Below, piece by piece: positions 40,031 to 50,295 of a stretch of 54,593 bases of DNA. A model generated the notes under the pieces. It was not told the origin of the DNA. It ran no database searches and saw only the letters and a program-made list of their open reading frames with translations. How positions within the stretch are numbered: position 1 is the first letter of the stretch; each line of letters opens with the position of its first letter. The stretch is from Chara braunii (lineage: Eukaryota; Streptophyta; Charophyceae; Charales; Characeae): NCBI GenBank assembly GCA_003427395.1, contig BFEA01000482.1, forward strand, positions 861,447 to 916,039, in the 5' to 3' direction. A program made the translations under genes and the position numbers.

Positions 40031-40637
40031 GATAGAGGATGGGTAGGTTGCGGTAGATAAGCTCCATTACCAGGGCACTCGGTTTTCTTGCCGCAGTGGG
40101 CAGGCGGATGTGGTTCAAGTGGACGGGAGAGAGTGTTAATGCAAGTTAGTAGGATCCTGTGCGACCCGATCCACCGTCTCCTAGGTGGTGAGTATATAGT
40201 AGGTATAATAAATAGTCTTATCTCCCCTCACCCTGGTGGCATTAGGCAACTGGTTTGTTAACTTTCTTTTAATTCGCACTCCATTTCCTTTATTTTGTTT
40301 TGTGTTTACTTTATCTTGGATTGTTTGGCTTTTAGGTCCTGAGGGACGGTTATTTTTTTTACTGGGGTTGTGGATCAGTTAGAGCAAGGGTCTCGTACCG
40401 ACCAATACGTCTTTGGACGTTTTCCCAACGCCCAAGCCTAACACTGGGTAAAGGCCTCAGACTGTTCGTTGAGGTTACTCCGGGTTGTTTGTGGAGGATT
40501 CTCGGCCTCCTCTCTGCTTTTGGTAATAAATGACTGATCCTTTTGGAAAAAAAAAAAAAAAAAAAAAAAAAAGAACCAAATGTGCAAAATGAGAATGAAT
40601 CTTTGGCGAGAACATGAAAAGACACACCAGGCCGTCC

Positions 40638-40786
40638 TGTCCAGATTTGGCAGGTAATTGAATTGGTTGGGCCTTTTAAGAAAAAAAAACAAAAAAGACA
40701 CACCACCTTTTTTATTTTTTATTTTTTTTTATTTTAAGGCTAATTCTTTAAGCCCAACCAATTCAATTACTTGTCAAATCTGGACA
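40638..40786. mobile_element. Foldback element with 35-bp arms
   Basis: Arms 40638-40672 and 40752-40786 start TGTCCAGATTTG and are reverse complements at 33 of 35 positions. The 79-bp centre is A- and T-rich and has no coding capacity. The terminal TGTCCAG/CTGGACA is clear. Target duplications are not obvious. It lies 56 bp after the LINE B1 target duplication. Confidence 0.75.
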
Positions 40787-40810
40787 TGTCTTTTTTATTG
40801 TCATTATAAT

Positions 40811-40934
40811 ATGTGTGTGCGCGTGTATCTGTGTGTGTGCGCGCGCGTGTCTGTGTGTATGTGCGTGTCTGTGTGCGAGTGTGTGTGTGTGTGTATGTGT
40901 GTGTGTATGTGCGCGCGTGTAGCTTTTTGTGCGC

Positions 40935-40965
<31 letters not shown>

Positions 40966-41025
40966 TGTGTGTATTTGTGTGTGTGTGTGCGCGCGTGTGT
41001 GTGTGCGCGCGTGTGTTTGTGCGCG

Positions 41026-41057
<32 letters not shown>

Positions 41058-41097
41058 NNNNNNNNNNNNNNNNNNNNNNNNNNNNNNNNNNNNNNNN

Positions 41098-41180
<83 letters not shown>

Positions 41181-41197
41181 CGTGTGTGTGTGCGCCG
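40811..41197. repeat. (GT)n/(GC)n repeat with 40-bp assembly gap
   Basis: GT repeats with GC and GTAT variants surround 40 N (41058-41097). The true length is unknown. Cys/Val and His/Thr frames of up to 209 codons across it are repeat translations. Confidence 0.95.
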
Positions 41198-42276
41198 GTG
41201 GGAAGGTTGGGAGAACCTCCCCCACCAATCAATCAATCAAAAAACAATAAAGCAATCAATATTTATATTTTTTTAATTTTTGTTTAATTTTTTTGTCACA
41301 TACAAAAAATGACCCCCCCAAATTTTTTTTTTTTTACTTTTTTTTTTCCAAGGGGGTTGGGTCAGGGTTCCGGAACCCCAATCTGCAACCCCGACCCCCA
41401 CACCCCTCTCCCCTCGGCCGCTGTGGGCCGCGGCAGGCCTGGTCGTCGAGGTCATGAGTAACATTGACTGCGGCCTCTTGGTCGCGGCCGCGGACCTCGG
41501 TCGTGCCCGCGGTGCCCGAGGCCGCAGGTGTTTCATAGCATCGTGGTGATCCAAGGCCTTTCCCCTGACATTGGCCTCCAACGAGTCAGGAGGTTCCAAC
41601 AATCCGGCCTGTAGCCGTGCAAGGCCATAGCCGTCCTCTCTCCGATAGTCAAAAACCACTACTAACTCTTTGCTCCCCTACTCTCACAGCCCGTGCCAGG
41701 AACTCGCTAACTGGACCCAGACAGTCTAGGCCCAGAAGCACCACCGCTATTCCAGCTCACTGAGCAGCGAGACACTGACCGATTACTTGGAGACCCAATG
41801 ACTGTTTCTTTTATAGCGCTCATGGGTGCCGTGTTCCCTTTGACCAAGTACAGAACGGGCTCTCAAAACTCCACATTTTGATAATTTGTAATTAAAAAAA
41901 AAAGATAAATTAAATATCTTAAGATAAAATAAATTAAAACAGAGGGAACAAGGACCTCAACGGTCATGGTGCCAGTAGCGCCATCTGCACTCATTCACAA
42001 TGTCTCCTTGTTTTTGGCATGAAGCGGCCGCAGACTCGACATAATGGGATACCAATCGAAGTTTTCCCCTCCTTAAAATCGATGGCTAGCCTTACCCTTA
42101 ATAGGTACCCGCTTCCGATGGTAAGGAGGGGATTCAGGACCTTTCACAGAAGGTGATGATTCTCCTACCGATGCGGCCGCGGGTGCTCCCATTTTGGGGC
42201 CTCTCTACTTAACGCCTAGCAGGCCTCGTCCACTGCGAACTAAAACGCGAAGAGTTAATCATCCTAGACCTGCCAG
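41198..42276. other. Unannotated stretch before the Penelope-like element
   Basis: T-rich at 41265-41350, then a GC-rich part (41400-41540) with GGCCGCGG/CCGCGGTGCCC motifs, then AT-rich at 41890-41940. The 128-codon minus frame at 41273-41659 is Ala/Arg-rich with no domain. No gene was recognised. Confidence 0.3.
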
Positions 42277-43169
42277 GCGAGGGGCATACTTGCTGGGTCT
42301 CGATTTGGGACCGATTGCTAAGGATAGCGACATTTGGGTTTCGTATGAGTTCTAAACTTAGTGTTTCTTGGAATAAGTCTCTCTGTCCCTTCTGTTTCTG
42401 TGATGATGGGTATACTTGCTAGGTATCGATCTGGGACATATCGTTAAGGATAGTTACCTTTGGGTTCCATGTGAGGCTTGAGCTCGTTACCCCTCGGAAT
42501 AAGTCTCTCTCTCTCTCTCTCTCCCTTCTGGTATGTGGTTACGGCCCTCTCCCTTTTGGCATACTCGAGTCTCGAACTCTGCTTTTTCTGAACAAGGTCT
42601 AGTTTGGCGGCTACAATTTTCGCTTGGGATTGGAGACCTTTTTTAGGGCCTTGCTGGTATTTGAACTCTTTACCTTTCTGACTGTTATCACTATTCTCTA
42701 GGGCCTATTTTTGTGGCTCTCTTGGCTCGGGGGTTTCTAGAAGGGACTGGGTTTTTTGGTTTGCGCTGATCTTGAATAGAGTGTCTGTTTTTGTTTAAAA
42801 ACTTAGCGTGTCACGTCAACAGGCACTCGATTGCGTGATGACCCCTGACGATTCCGGAACTGACTCCGGATGAAACATGTAGGGTCACTGCCGGGAGCTC
42901 GGCTATGGTTGACACGATATGGGCATGATGCCTATTTGAGAGCTGAGCCTTTCAGGCTGTTGCTTCATGTTAATTTTATGAGCCTGCCTCGCGTTCGGGA
43001 GATGTTGATGTTTCTCTTCTCTGTTTTTTTTCTCTCTCCTTTCTGGTTGACTTTGTCAATGTCCCTGGGTCGTCATGCTTGAGTTTGAATATAGGCCTTT
43101 AGGCCGACACTTTTGATGCTTTGTCGTTATGCTAATGACAATATCGATGTTGCGTGAATTGGATCACCA
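42277..43169 (+). repeat. 5' terminal direct repeat (pseudo-LTR) of the Penelope-like element
   Basis: Starts GCGAGGGGCATACTTGCTGG and ends at GAATTGGATCACCA. The counterpart at 47720-48601 is roughly 90-95% identical by eye. A further internal near-duplication exists: CATACTTGCTGGGTCTCGAT...GATAGCGAC recurs after about 120 bp as TATACTTGCTAGGTATCGAT...GATAGTTAC. It contains a (TC)n tract near 42504-42523 and a type I hammerhead at 42833-42891. Confidence 0.92.
42833..42891 (+). ncRNA. Type I hammerhead ribozyme in 5' pseudo-LTR, intact core
   Basis: The stem I strand GACCC (42840-42844) is followed by CTGACGA (42845-42851; position 7 is free in the CUGANGA core). Stem II is TCCGGA/TCCGGA (42853-42858, 42865-42870) around ACTGAC, closed by a U-U pair where G-C is normal. 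GAAA is at 42872-42875. A minimal stem III, A-C...G-U, ends in triplet GTA (42879-42881), and the returning stem I strand is GGGTC (42882-42886). Stem I resumes beyond an internal loop (GCG with TGC). Stem I is the open stem, as in known Penelope-like hammerheads. Cleavage is predicted after A42881. Confidence 0.75.
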
Positions 43170-43347
43170 TGATCCTCTTAACGTTGTAACCACCGTATAA
43201 ATAATACTACACGTGAGTGGCTCGTGTGTTGTCATTGGTTTTGTCGATTATTGCTAACTCAGTGTTCTTTTGGTGTGCTAGTATCGGGATTGTCGATTAC
43301 TGCTAAGTTCCTTTGGTGCGTTGATTAGGATATGAAGTTTTAGAAGA

Positions 43348-44828
43348 ATGGAGGGTGCTCGGCCTACGCATGGTTGTTACCAGTGCGGTTCTATGAACCA
43401 CTGGGTTCGTGATTGTCCCAACCGCCAGTTCATTAACAGACCGCCGACTACCGGCACTAATGCCATACCTACGGGAGGGGCGCTTTTGGCCCTACCTGCT
43501 CCGAATCCACCATCCTCCGCTATTGCATCTTTGACCTCGTATCGTCTTGCTGCGTCGAACTTTCCACCGTCTGCCACATTGGGTAACTCCAACTACGGTA
43601 ACCAAAGGAGACCAAACTGGTGGCCTCGAAATCAGGAACGACTGGACAAGGTTTATAATAAGTATGTGGAAGACACTGAGAAGGAGGCGAGACAGAAAGA
43701 AGAACAAGAGAAGGAGAAGTTAAGGAAGGAAGAGAAGGAGAAGAGGTTGCTATGGAAAAAGGAGAAAGAGCAACTTGAGGCGTCTGGACAAGAGATTGGA
43801 AGCTTTGGGACTATCGAATAACAGTAAGACCAATGGGGCAGCTATTAATGAGATGTCACGACTGCAAAAAGAAAGTTGGGCGAATGGACCGGCCAATCGA
43901 GTGATGAGAAAGTGCGGCAACTACAGAATGAAATCATGGAGCTTCGGCGACAAACTTCTAACCAGCAGGCAAACGAAGATGCTGTCCTAGCTTTGAAAAT
44001 GGAGATTGGAGAGATGAAGCAATCAGCATACATGAAGACCAACTTCGAGCGGGAAATAACTGGATTAAGGAAGGAAGTCATTTTGCTGCGAGAGCAGAAT
44101 GAGAGAGTGATCGTTGAAGCTAATCAATGGAAACCGAACGCGCTACGCCCGGAAAACAAGAGAGGAAGTGTTGTGGTCAGTACTCCAGAGCCAGTGGATC
44201 GGGGCACTCCGAAGCCCCGGTGGACAGATAACCTACGAGAAGCGAACAAATGGAAAGACGATTACAAGAATCTGAGTAATCTCCACATATTAGCTAATCT
44301 TGAGGCGGATGCTCTTAAGAAGAAGAGAGATGAGGCCGAGATGAAGAGGATGGAAGCAGAGAAACAAGTGAAGGAGTTGGAGGAACGGATGAGCGAACTC
44401 ACAGTGGTGTTAAAACACGAAGTGGAGGTACTAACCTTAAGGAGCGGTTGGAGGAGGTGGCGGTTCGCTCCGTGAGAAAGGGTTTGAAACCGACTCCTGG
44501 GAGAGTAGGGGGAGTTGCCTCGGTTGGCAACAGAAAAACGACGGAGGCCAATAATCGTGCAGTGTACGTTGAGAAACAGAAAAAGGAGTTAAGACTGTTT
44601 CAGAAGGCCGGGTTGGAAGTGTATTGTCGAGAGGAGGGTGTCAAGTTGGGCAAAGTTGAAGAGACGATCTGTGAGCTCGTGGAGGCACGTGTGAAGAAGA
44701 TCTTCGGGGAAACCTCTAAAAAGGCTTCGATGCCGAAGCAGAAGGGACCGACCGTCGAGGTTAGCGACGATACTTCCCTTCAGGTAAGTAACACGGAGGG
44801 AGAGGATGAGCAGTCTGTGGAGCTATAG
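43348..44828 (+). pseudogene. Penelope-like element ORF1: CCHC zinc knuckle and coiled coil
   Basis: The frame starts MEGARPTHGCYQCGSMNHWVRDCPNR, which holds CxxCxxxxHxxxxC at residues 10-23, a nucleic-acid-binding knuckle. A Pro/Ala-rich linker follows, then a very charged Glu/Lys/Arg coiled coil that changes frame near 43790-43880 and again near 44450. The end (44448-44828) includes LEVYCREEGVKLGKVEETIC, SAP-like in pattern, and an acidic tail. The role is presumably RNA or DNA binding for the element. Not intact. Confidence 0.75.
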
Positions 44829-44869
44829 GGCGTTTTACCGAACACGAAACTTTGGTATCTTGCTAATGA

Positions 44870-45660
44870 GTACAGGATGAAACGCTGTGGCTCTGATCAA
44901 TCTTCGTCCTCTTTCTTCGACGCTCCTTCTTCTGGTGACTTACCTTCCGATGCTGATTCTCCCTCTTCTTTCTTCTTGCGAGATCGACTATTTAATGCTT
45001 TCTTCCGGGCTGCGGTGGTGCGACTCAACCTTTATGATCAGATACCGTGAGCTCACAAGGTAAAGGAGTATATTTTAAAGCTGATTCTCGAGGACTTTGA
45101 CTTTGAAAAATGTGAGGGGCCACTTATTTATGTTCTTTTATCACCTTGGTCCCGTCATATGTATGTAGGATCAACGACTAGGTCCCTTCCGATTCGGTGA
45201 AACGAACATGTCTACCAGGCCTCTAATCTTGATGTCATCGAGGGTGGGAAATGTAATCATCGGTTGTACGCTTGGCTTAGGCGATGCCAGGTAGGATTGT
45301 ACGTAGATATCCCACTATGCTGTTGTAATGAGACTGATCTGCTCGACCTTGGAAAATTATTGATTAGGAGATTGGGTCCGTATTTAAATTGTCGTGATAA
45401 GTTGAGAAAACATAATAGAAAGAAGCTTGGAAGGAGGGAAAGGCTAAGCAGAAAGAAGAAATGTGGAGATGTTGTTGTCCCGTCTATCGATTGTCGTACT
45501 TGTTTGGTTTTCCACTCGACTGTTGGGATCTCGTCTATCCGGCTGACTACTATTTTGGACCACTGTGTAGACAATAAAATTTCATCTGTTGGTGTTGCAT
45601 GCACATGGGGGAGTTTAATTGCAGAGAATTGAAAATTGATTAGGAAAAGGTATGGTTCGT
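44870..45660 (+). pseudogene. Penelope-like element ORF2, N-terminal GIY-YIG endonuclease
   Basis: In the frame through 45109-45390 the product reads GPLIYVLLSPWSRHMYVGST, TRSLPIR, stop, NEHVYQA, HRLYAWLRRC, then ETDLLDLGKLLIRRLGPYLN. This follows the GIY-YIG fold: IYV for GIY, YVG for YIG, the catalytic Arg in RSLPIR, His in EHV, and a late Glu. One TGA replaces a probable TGG after RSLPIR. Upstream (44880-45060) is a Ser/Asp-rich leader. The position ahead of the RT, not after it, is the notable point. Confidence 0.75.
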
Positions 45661-46327
45661 CGTTGATACAGACTGGAGGGTTCATCGATATTTTAAATAA
45701 AGAAGAGGGATAATCCGATCTGGGGTTTTCTTTTTGATATCTGCTATAGTGCCTTTTATGTCTCGTGCCCTGATTTTGAAGCGGGCACATGTGGGCTTTT
45801 TATCTCAACCATCTTCACGAAAGGATCTCTTGAGTTGGGAATTTTCTGTCCTAGTGCTTGCTTATTGTACTATTCGGAGTTTTTCAGAGAAACGGAGTCG
45901 ATATCAGCTGCGCCTGATCATCTCAGGATGATCACAAGGAGATTCGGAGTGAATGTCAGACGACGTTTGACTGTGAGGGTGACCTATGATGACAGATTAA
46001 GCAAACTAGGTATTAGAGCGGCATGCTCTAAGCTCGTGGCATGTGCGGAAGCAGAGGACGAATGAAAACGCATGGTCATTAGACGCATGAGGGTAGTGTG
46101 GTTAAAAAATCAGAGTGTGGGTGACTATATTTTTAACTTCCGGTGTGCTGCTATGACGATTGCTTCAGAATGTACGTGTAGTGGGCTGTCGGATTCGTTC
46201 CCACGGAGGGATGGACATGTATGTTTCTGCCTGAATGATTGGGAGGATGCTCCATTTTGGTTGAGAAACAACCAGAATATTGTATGACCTGCTGCGGAGG
46301 ATATTCTCGGAAGACTAAGAACACAGA
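45661..46327 (+). pseudogene. Penelope-like element ORF2, connector
   Basis: Broken frames link the nuclease to the RT. They include WLKNQSVGDYIFNFRCAAM and a Cys-rich CTCSGLSDSFPRRDGHVCFC (about 46170-46230) that could bind zinc. Several stops are present. Confidence 0.6.
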
Positions 46328-47640
46328 TTGTCGCTTCTCCAAATGAGCTCGATTTTGCAACTCCTCACGTCCGAAGATCAGACCTTTCTGAATTTGGTTT
46401 GTTGCCCCTTACTGTATCAGGAGGCTATGGTTAAACTTTTCTGCTGTAATAAGGGACTCACTCGGGTTGAGGATGATGAGATGCACATATTAGATAATGC
46501 TAAGAGGGTGTATGCGAGGAATGGTCTGCGCAAATTGGCAAAGTGGGATAGTAAGGGTACGATTGGCAAAGCGCATGTCATCCCCAAACATAAGAATATG
46601 TTGAAGTGGCGGCCTATCTGTCCGTCCTTTACTGAGTGCAGCGTGCGTGCTTGTAGGAAGATCTCTCGGGCCATTAATTTGCTGATCTGGGAATTGCCGA
46701 AGGGTTCACATTTTAATCTGAAATGTACCGACCTCTTGGTTGATTCGCTGAATAAGATCAATAAGTGTGTGAGAACAGAAGAAGCTTTGTTGACCGGGGC
46801 TTTTGATATCAAAGAGATGTTCTGCAATTTGCCGCATATTTCTATCTTGGTTGTTGGATTTCTGGGTATTGAAAGGGATGAATGGGGTGCTTCTAAAAAG
46901 TCGCGGGAAAGAGGCAAAACAACTGCGAGGAAAGAAGCAGGAAGGTTGGAATCTGGTGTATTTTGAATTGATTAAGGCATTTGTCTGTTTTGATTTAGGA
47001 CACACGTTCACACGAGCCTGTGGTGGGATTCTGAAGCGGGAGGTTGGCATTCCAATGGGAAAGTCGTCAAGCCCTGCTATTGCCTGCATGCTGTGTATTT
47101 TCTCAGAATTATCCTTTCTTACGTCGTTAGGGAATGATCGACAACTGGTTTATGGGGTCAGACTTATTGATGACGTCTCGATTTTTGTAAAATACTGAAT
47201 TGGTGATGAGGACTCCCTACGTAAGCCTATGGGCATTCTCTCTGGTTTTGAGGACTGTTATGATGAGAACTTGGTACCTGAATGTACCAGCAAGACGGAT
47301 TGCTGGGATTTTATAGGATGTACCATCCAAAATTTTGGGGGGCCAATTGGTCTGAGATGTGCGACTACTCATAAGAACCAGAAGGTAATTCTGGACAAGG
47401 GGGTGTGTTTCTAGAACTTGCAAAATAATTGCTCATATGTGAGTAAAAAACAGAAGATGTCGTGGTCGACTCTTTCATGCATCGTGCCAAGCGATTTACT
47501 ACTATACCGGCCATCGAGATCGTCTTTCTCTTCACCCTCAAAGTTGAATTGATGTTACGTGATTTTCTTCACGAAATTTTTGATAAATCGTTGCGTACCT
47601 TCTCCTCGAAATTTGGGGGAATTTGGAATGACTGAATCAA
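46328..47640 (+). pseudogene. Penelope-like element reverse transcriptase
   Basis: The RT signatures are in order. KWRPICPSF is near 46606, ISRAINLLIWELPKGSHF is near 46663, and box A FDIKEMFCNLPH is at 46801-46836. Box B GIPMGKSSSPAIACMLC is near 47047-47097 and box C LIDDVSIFV near 47164-47190. The frame changes near 46930 and stops at 47196. FDIK.MF..LPH and GIPMGK are Penelope-type patterns, unlike FADD/ADDL LINE motifs elsewhere here. The C-terminal thumb (DFIGCTIQNFGGPIGLRCAT, RRDLERSL-like remnants) runs to about 47620. Confidence 0.8.
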
Positions 47641-47719
47641 TTGGTTAACAGGATTAGACGAAACTTGCTTCCGAACGAAGAGAAGATTAGATGGAATGGG
47701 GGCCATGCGGCCCGTCCAA

Positions 47720-48601
47720 GCGAGGGGCATACTTGCTGGGTCTCGATCTGGGACCGATTGCTAAAGATAGCGACCTTTGGGTTTCGTATGAGTTATGAAC
47801 TTAGTGTTTCTTGGAATAAGTCTCTCTTTCCCTTCTATTTCTGTAATGACGGGTATACTTGCTGGGTATCGATCTGGGACTGGTCGTTAAGGATAGCTAC
47901 CTTTGGGTTCCATGTGAGGCTTGAGCTCGTTACCCCTCAGAATAAGTCTCTCTCTCTCTCTCTCTCTGTCCCTTCTGGTCTGTGGTTACGGCCCTCTCCC
48001 TTTTGGCATACTCGAGTATCGAACTCTGTTTTTTTCTGAACAAGGTCTGGTTTGGCGGCTACAATTTTGGCTTGGGACTGGAGACCTTTTTGAGGGCCTT
48101 GCTGGTATTTGAACTCTTTACCTTTCTGACTGTTATCGCTATTTTCTAGGGCCTATTTTTGTGGCCTTCTTGGCTGGGGGTTTATAGAAGGGACTGTTTT
48201 TTTTTGTCTGCGCTGATCTTGAATAGAGTGTTTATTTTTGTTTAAAAACTTAGCATGTCACATCAACAGGCACTCGATTGCGTGATGACCCCTAACGATT
48301 CCGGAACCGGCTCCGGATGAAACATATAGGGTCGATGCTGGGAGCTCGGCTATGGTTGACACGATATGGGCATGGTGCCTATTTGAGAGTTGAGCCTTTC
48401 AGGTTGTTGCTTCATGTTAATTTTATGAGCCTGCCTCGCGTTCGGGAGAAGTTGACGTGTCTCTTCTCTCCTTTCTGGTTGACTTTGTCAATGTCCCTGG
48501 GTCGTCATGCTTGAGTTTGAATATAGGCCTTTAGGCCGACACTGTTGGTGCTTTGTCGTTATGCTAATGACAATATCGATGTTGCGTGAATTGGATCACC
48601 A
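47720..48601 (+). repeat. 3' terminal direct repeat (pseudo-LTR) of the Penelope-like element
   Basis: Direct counterpart of 42277-43169, slightly shorter through small deletions (for example around 48465). Homology ends exactly at GGATCACCA. Beyond it the sequence is unrelated to that after the 5' repeat. Confidence 0.92.
48281..48338 (+). ncRNA. Type I hammerhead in 3' pseudo-LTR, core damaged
   Basis: Same layout as the 5' copy: GACCC (48287-48291), stem II TCCGGA/TCCGGA, GAAA (48319-48322), triplet ATA and GGGTC (48329-48333). The core box is CTAACGA, so invariant G5 is A and cleavage should be lost. Stem I beyond the internal loop pairs better here (GCGT with ATGC) than in the 5' copy, which supports stem I as a real structure. 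Confidence 0.72.
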
Positions 48602-49515
48602 CCCCCCTCTTCGAACAACAAAAAGGAAAAGGAAATTCAAGAGACGGCTACTAATAATAAAATTAACAATAGCAAAAGAAAATGAGGTAGGAAAGGAAGA
48701 AGACACAGCGCCACTGCAACTTACGACCACTAGGTCATCTCAGACGAAAACGATTAAATAAACCGGTGTGCAGATCCGACACGTGACTTCCCCCGTTGTC
48801 TAATTTTCCCTTCCTTTTCATTTTCTTTGTTTCTTCCTACTCTGATCACGACTGCCCTCTACACTTATCCCATCACTCGACCAGAAGGTGTTTGGCGCGC
48901 AGTAGAAAATACCACACCGGTCCCTCTACCTCTATGTCCGTGGGCGAGCCTGGCGCCTACCACGGCCAGAGGCCGGTAGTGCTCCACTGTACAACAGGGT
49001 GCCGAGCCTGCGTGGACCAATGGAAAGTCCAGTGGCGCATCCCCCCCCCTTTTGCTAGGATGAGCACCGGCTGGACCAGCCTGCAATAAAGCTCTGTCCG
49101 AGCATGCCTGGTGCACTGTAGAAATCCGCAAACAGAGAGACGGGTTCACCGCGAAGACCCCTGTGGTACACAGGTTTTCCGAGCAGGCAACATGTAAATA
49201 GTGGGTCCCGAAGTGGCATCGGGTACCCAGCGGGAGTACATGAGCAGGTACTTGATACCAGCGGAGGGTCAGGACATCGCGCCCTCCGACAACGCCAACA
49301 GTCGTTGAACTGGCTGTCTTCAAAAAAAGAGACAGCTAACTCAATGGAAAGTAGCGAGGGTAGGGGATGTAGCATTCGAGGAAACTCCATTTTTGGAACT
49401 ATTTTGTTGGAATAAAAAATGCGATAATATTTATTCACAATTAAAAAAAGAGCAGACCGCTGGATGATTGAGAGGGCGTGCATCTCCTTTGGCGCCTACA
49501 GTTGCACAAATTAGA
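48602..49515. other. Unannotated stretch
   Basis: No domain-bearing frame on either strand. The 152-codon minus frame at 48865-49323 is unrecognised. The stretch is A-rich at 48615-48700. Confidence 0.3.
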
Positions 49516-50125
49516 AAACTAAGGGCCTCAATGTCAAAACAACAATTTTTTTGACAAGTGTCAGACTCTTTTCGACATTCGGACTTTCAACAAATTCCCC
49601 GCCTTCGCCACACAGCCAATGTTGAACACAAGGAATGTCGAGGCACTGCACCCGCTGCCCGTAATTCAACATTGCCGTGTGGCGGGGCGGGGATTTTGTG
49701 GAAGAGGTTCCAATGTCGGGAGAGCAGTGGGCCTCGTTGAATATGCAACTGAATTTGGCCTACAACGTGGAAAAATACATGGACAAAGTTTTTTTTTTTT
49801 TTTTTTTTTTTTTTATCTTCTTATTTTTTGCTCACCTCCAAGGCTGCATTTTTGGACACTGTTGCCGAAACGCTAGGAAGAGAAGGCGAAGGAGAGTCAG
49901 TACCCCGACCCTGACAAATGTCGAAACTCGCCCTTCTTTCACCACCTCTATTCCGAGATGTTGAAACTCGGCCCACCGCAGGCTGGCGGTTTCCACCCAT
50001 ATTGAAAGGCTCTCCTTTGACAAATGTCAAACCCGTTTCGACATTTTTCCTTTGCCACTCTATATGGCAAAGAAAAAATGTAAAAACTGGTGCTTTCGAC
50101 ATTGGTGTGGCGAGGCCCTAAACTA
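49516..50125. mobile_element. 598-bp non-autonomous DNA transposon-like element
   Basis: The element 49522-50119 starts AGGGCCTC and ends GAGGCCCT. It is flanked by the 6-mer AAACTA on both sides (49516-49521, 50120-50125). Inside the ends, AATGTC(A/G)AAA recurs inverted after an 8-bp offset, so the inverted ends extend to about 20 bp. The interior has several TTTCGACATT / AATGTCGAAA phrases in both orientations and a 27-T tract at 49788-49814. There is no transposase. The 6-bp duplication does not decide a superfamily. Confidence 0.65.
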
Positions 50126-50192
50126 AACGTGGACCTAGCTCAACGGATGAAGGGGGACAAGGTCCCAGACCTCCAGCTTGACACTATTCTCA

Positions 50193-50295
50193 TTTTTTTT
50201 TTTTTTTTTAATGTGGCCCGATGGACCACGGATCAGATATTAACTGATCAGAACAGATACGACACTTGATCTTAGCCAAAAGACCGAGAAATGGC
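50193..50295 (-). pseudogene. U2: U2 snRNA retrocopy, 3'-truncated with A-tail
   Basis: On the minus strand, 50295 to 50210 matches the 5' half of U2: TTTCTCGGTCTTTTGGCTAA, GATCAAGTGTCGTATCTGTT, ATCAGTTAATATCTGAT, then a stem IIb-like CCGTGGTCCATCGGGCCAC. The branch-point pairing region (GTATCTG for GTAGTATCTG context) is slightly changed. It ends in 17 A on the minus strand (T on plus, 50193-50209). This is a truncated retroposed copy. Its 5' end abuts the start of LINE B2. Confidence 0.85.

Larger units (their letters stand above)
33272..40582 (+). mobile_element. Full-length LINE family B, copy 1, with 10-bp target duplications
   Basis: The element at 33282-40572 lies between two exact copies of GAACCAAATG (33272-33281 and 40573-40582) and ends in 26 A. 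An AATAAA signal lies about 20 bp before the tail. It has a 5' region with a tandem duplication, ORF1, ORF2 with APE endonuclease, RT and a zinc-binding C-terminus, and a long 3' UTR. Both ORFs carry stops and frameshifts, so it is inactive although its target duplications are perfect. The 7.29-kb length fits a complete plant L1-like element. Related partial copies lie at 17.6 and 50.3 kb. Confidence 0.93.
42277..48601 (+). mobile_element. Penelope-like element with terminal direct repeats (GIY-YIG before RT)
   Basis: Direct repeats of 893 bp (42277-43169) and 882 bp (47720-48601) flank a coding interior. ORF1 (43348-44828) has a CCHC zinc knuckle and coiled coil. ORF2 (about 44870-47620) has a GIY-YIG endonuclease near its start and an RT afterwards. 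Long direct repeats (pseudo-LTRs), a GIY-YIG nuclease and hammerheads in the repeats are hallmarks of Penelope-like elements. An endonuclease preceding the RT is the permuted arrangement known from the Naiad/Chlamys groups. All ORFs are interrupted. Target duplications are not visible. Confidence 0.85.

Noticed and set aside
40658-41287. Long Cys/Val and His/Thr frames of up to 209 codons
   Set aside because: Translation of GT/CA repeats and an N gap.
41273-41659. 128-codon Ala/Arg-rich minus-strand frame
   Set aside because: Composition follows local GC content, and the C-terminus is encoded by a T-tract.
45200-45215. In-frame TGA in the GIY-YIG domain as possible selenocysteine (UGA recoding is reported for some Penelope-like relatives)
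   Set aside because: The position suggests a Trp codon (TGG to TGA), other stops and frameshifts abound in the same ORF, and I see no SECIS element.
48865-49323. 152-codon minus-strand frame
   Set aside because: No domain and no start or splice context; probably chance in GC-rich DNA.
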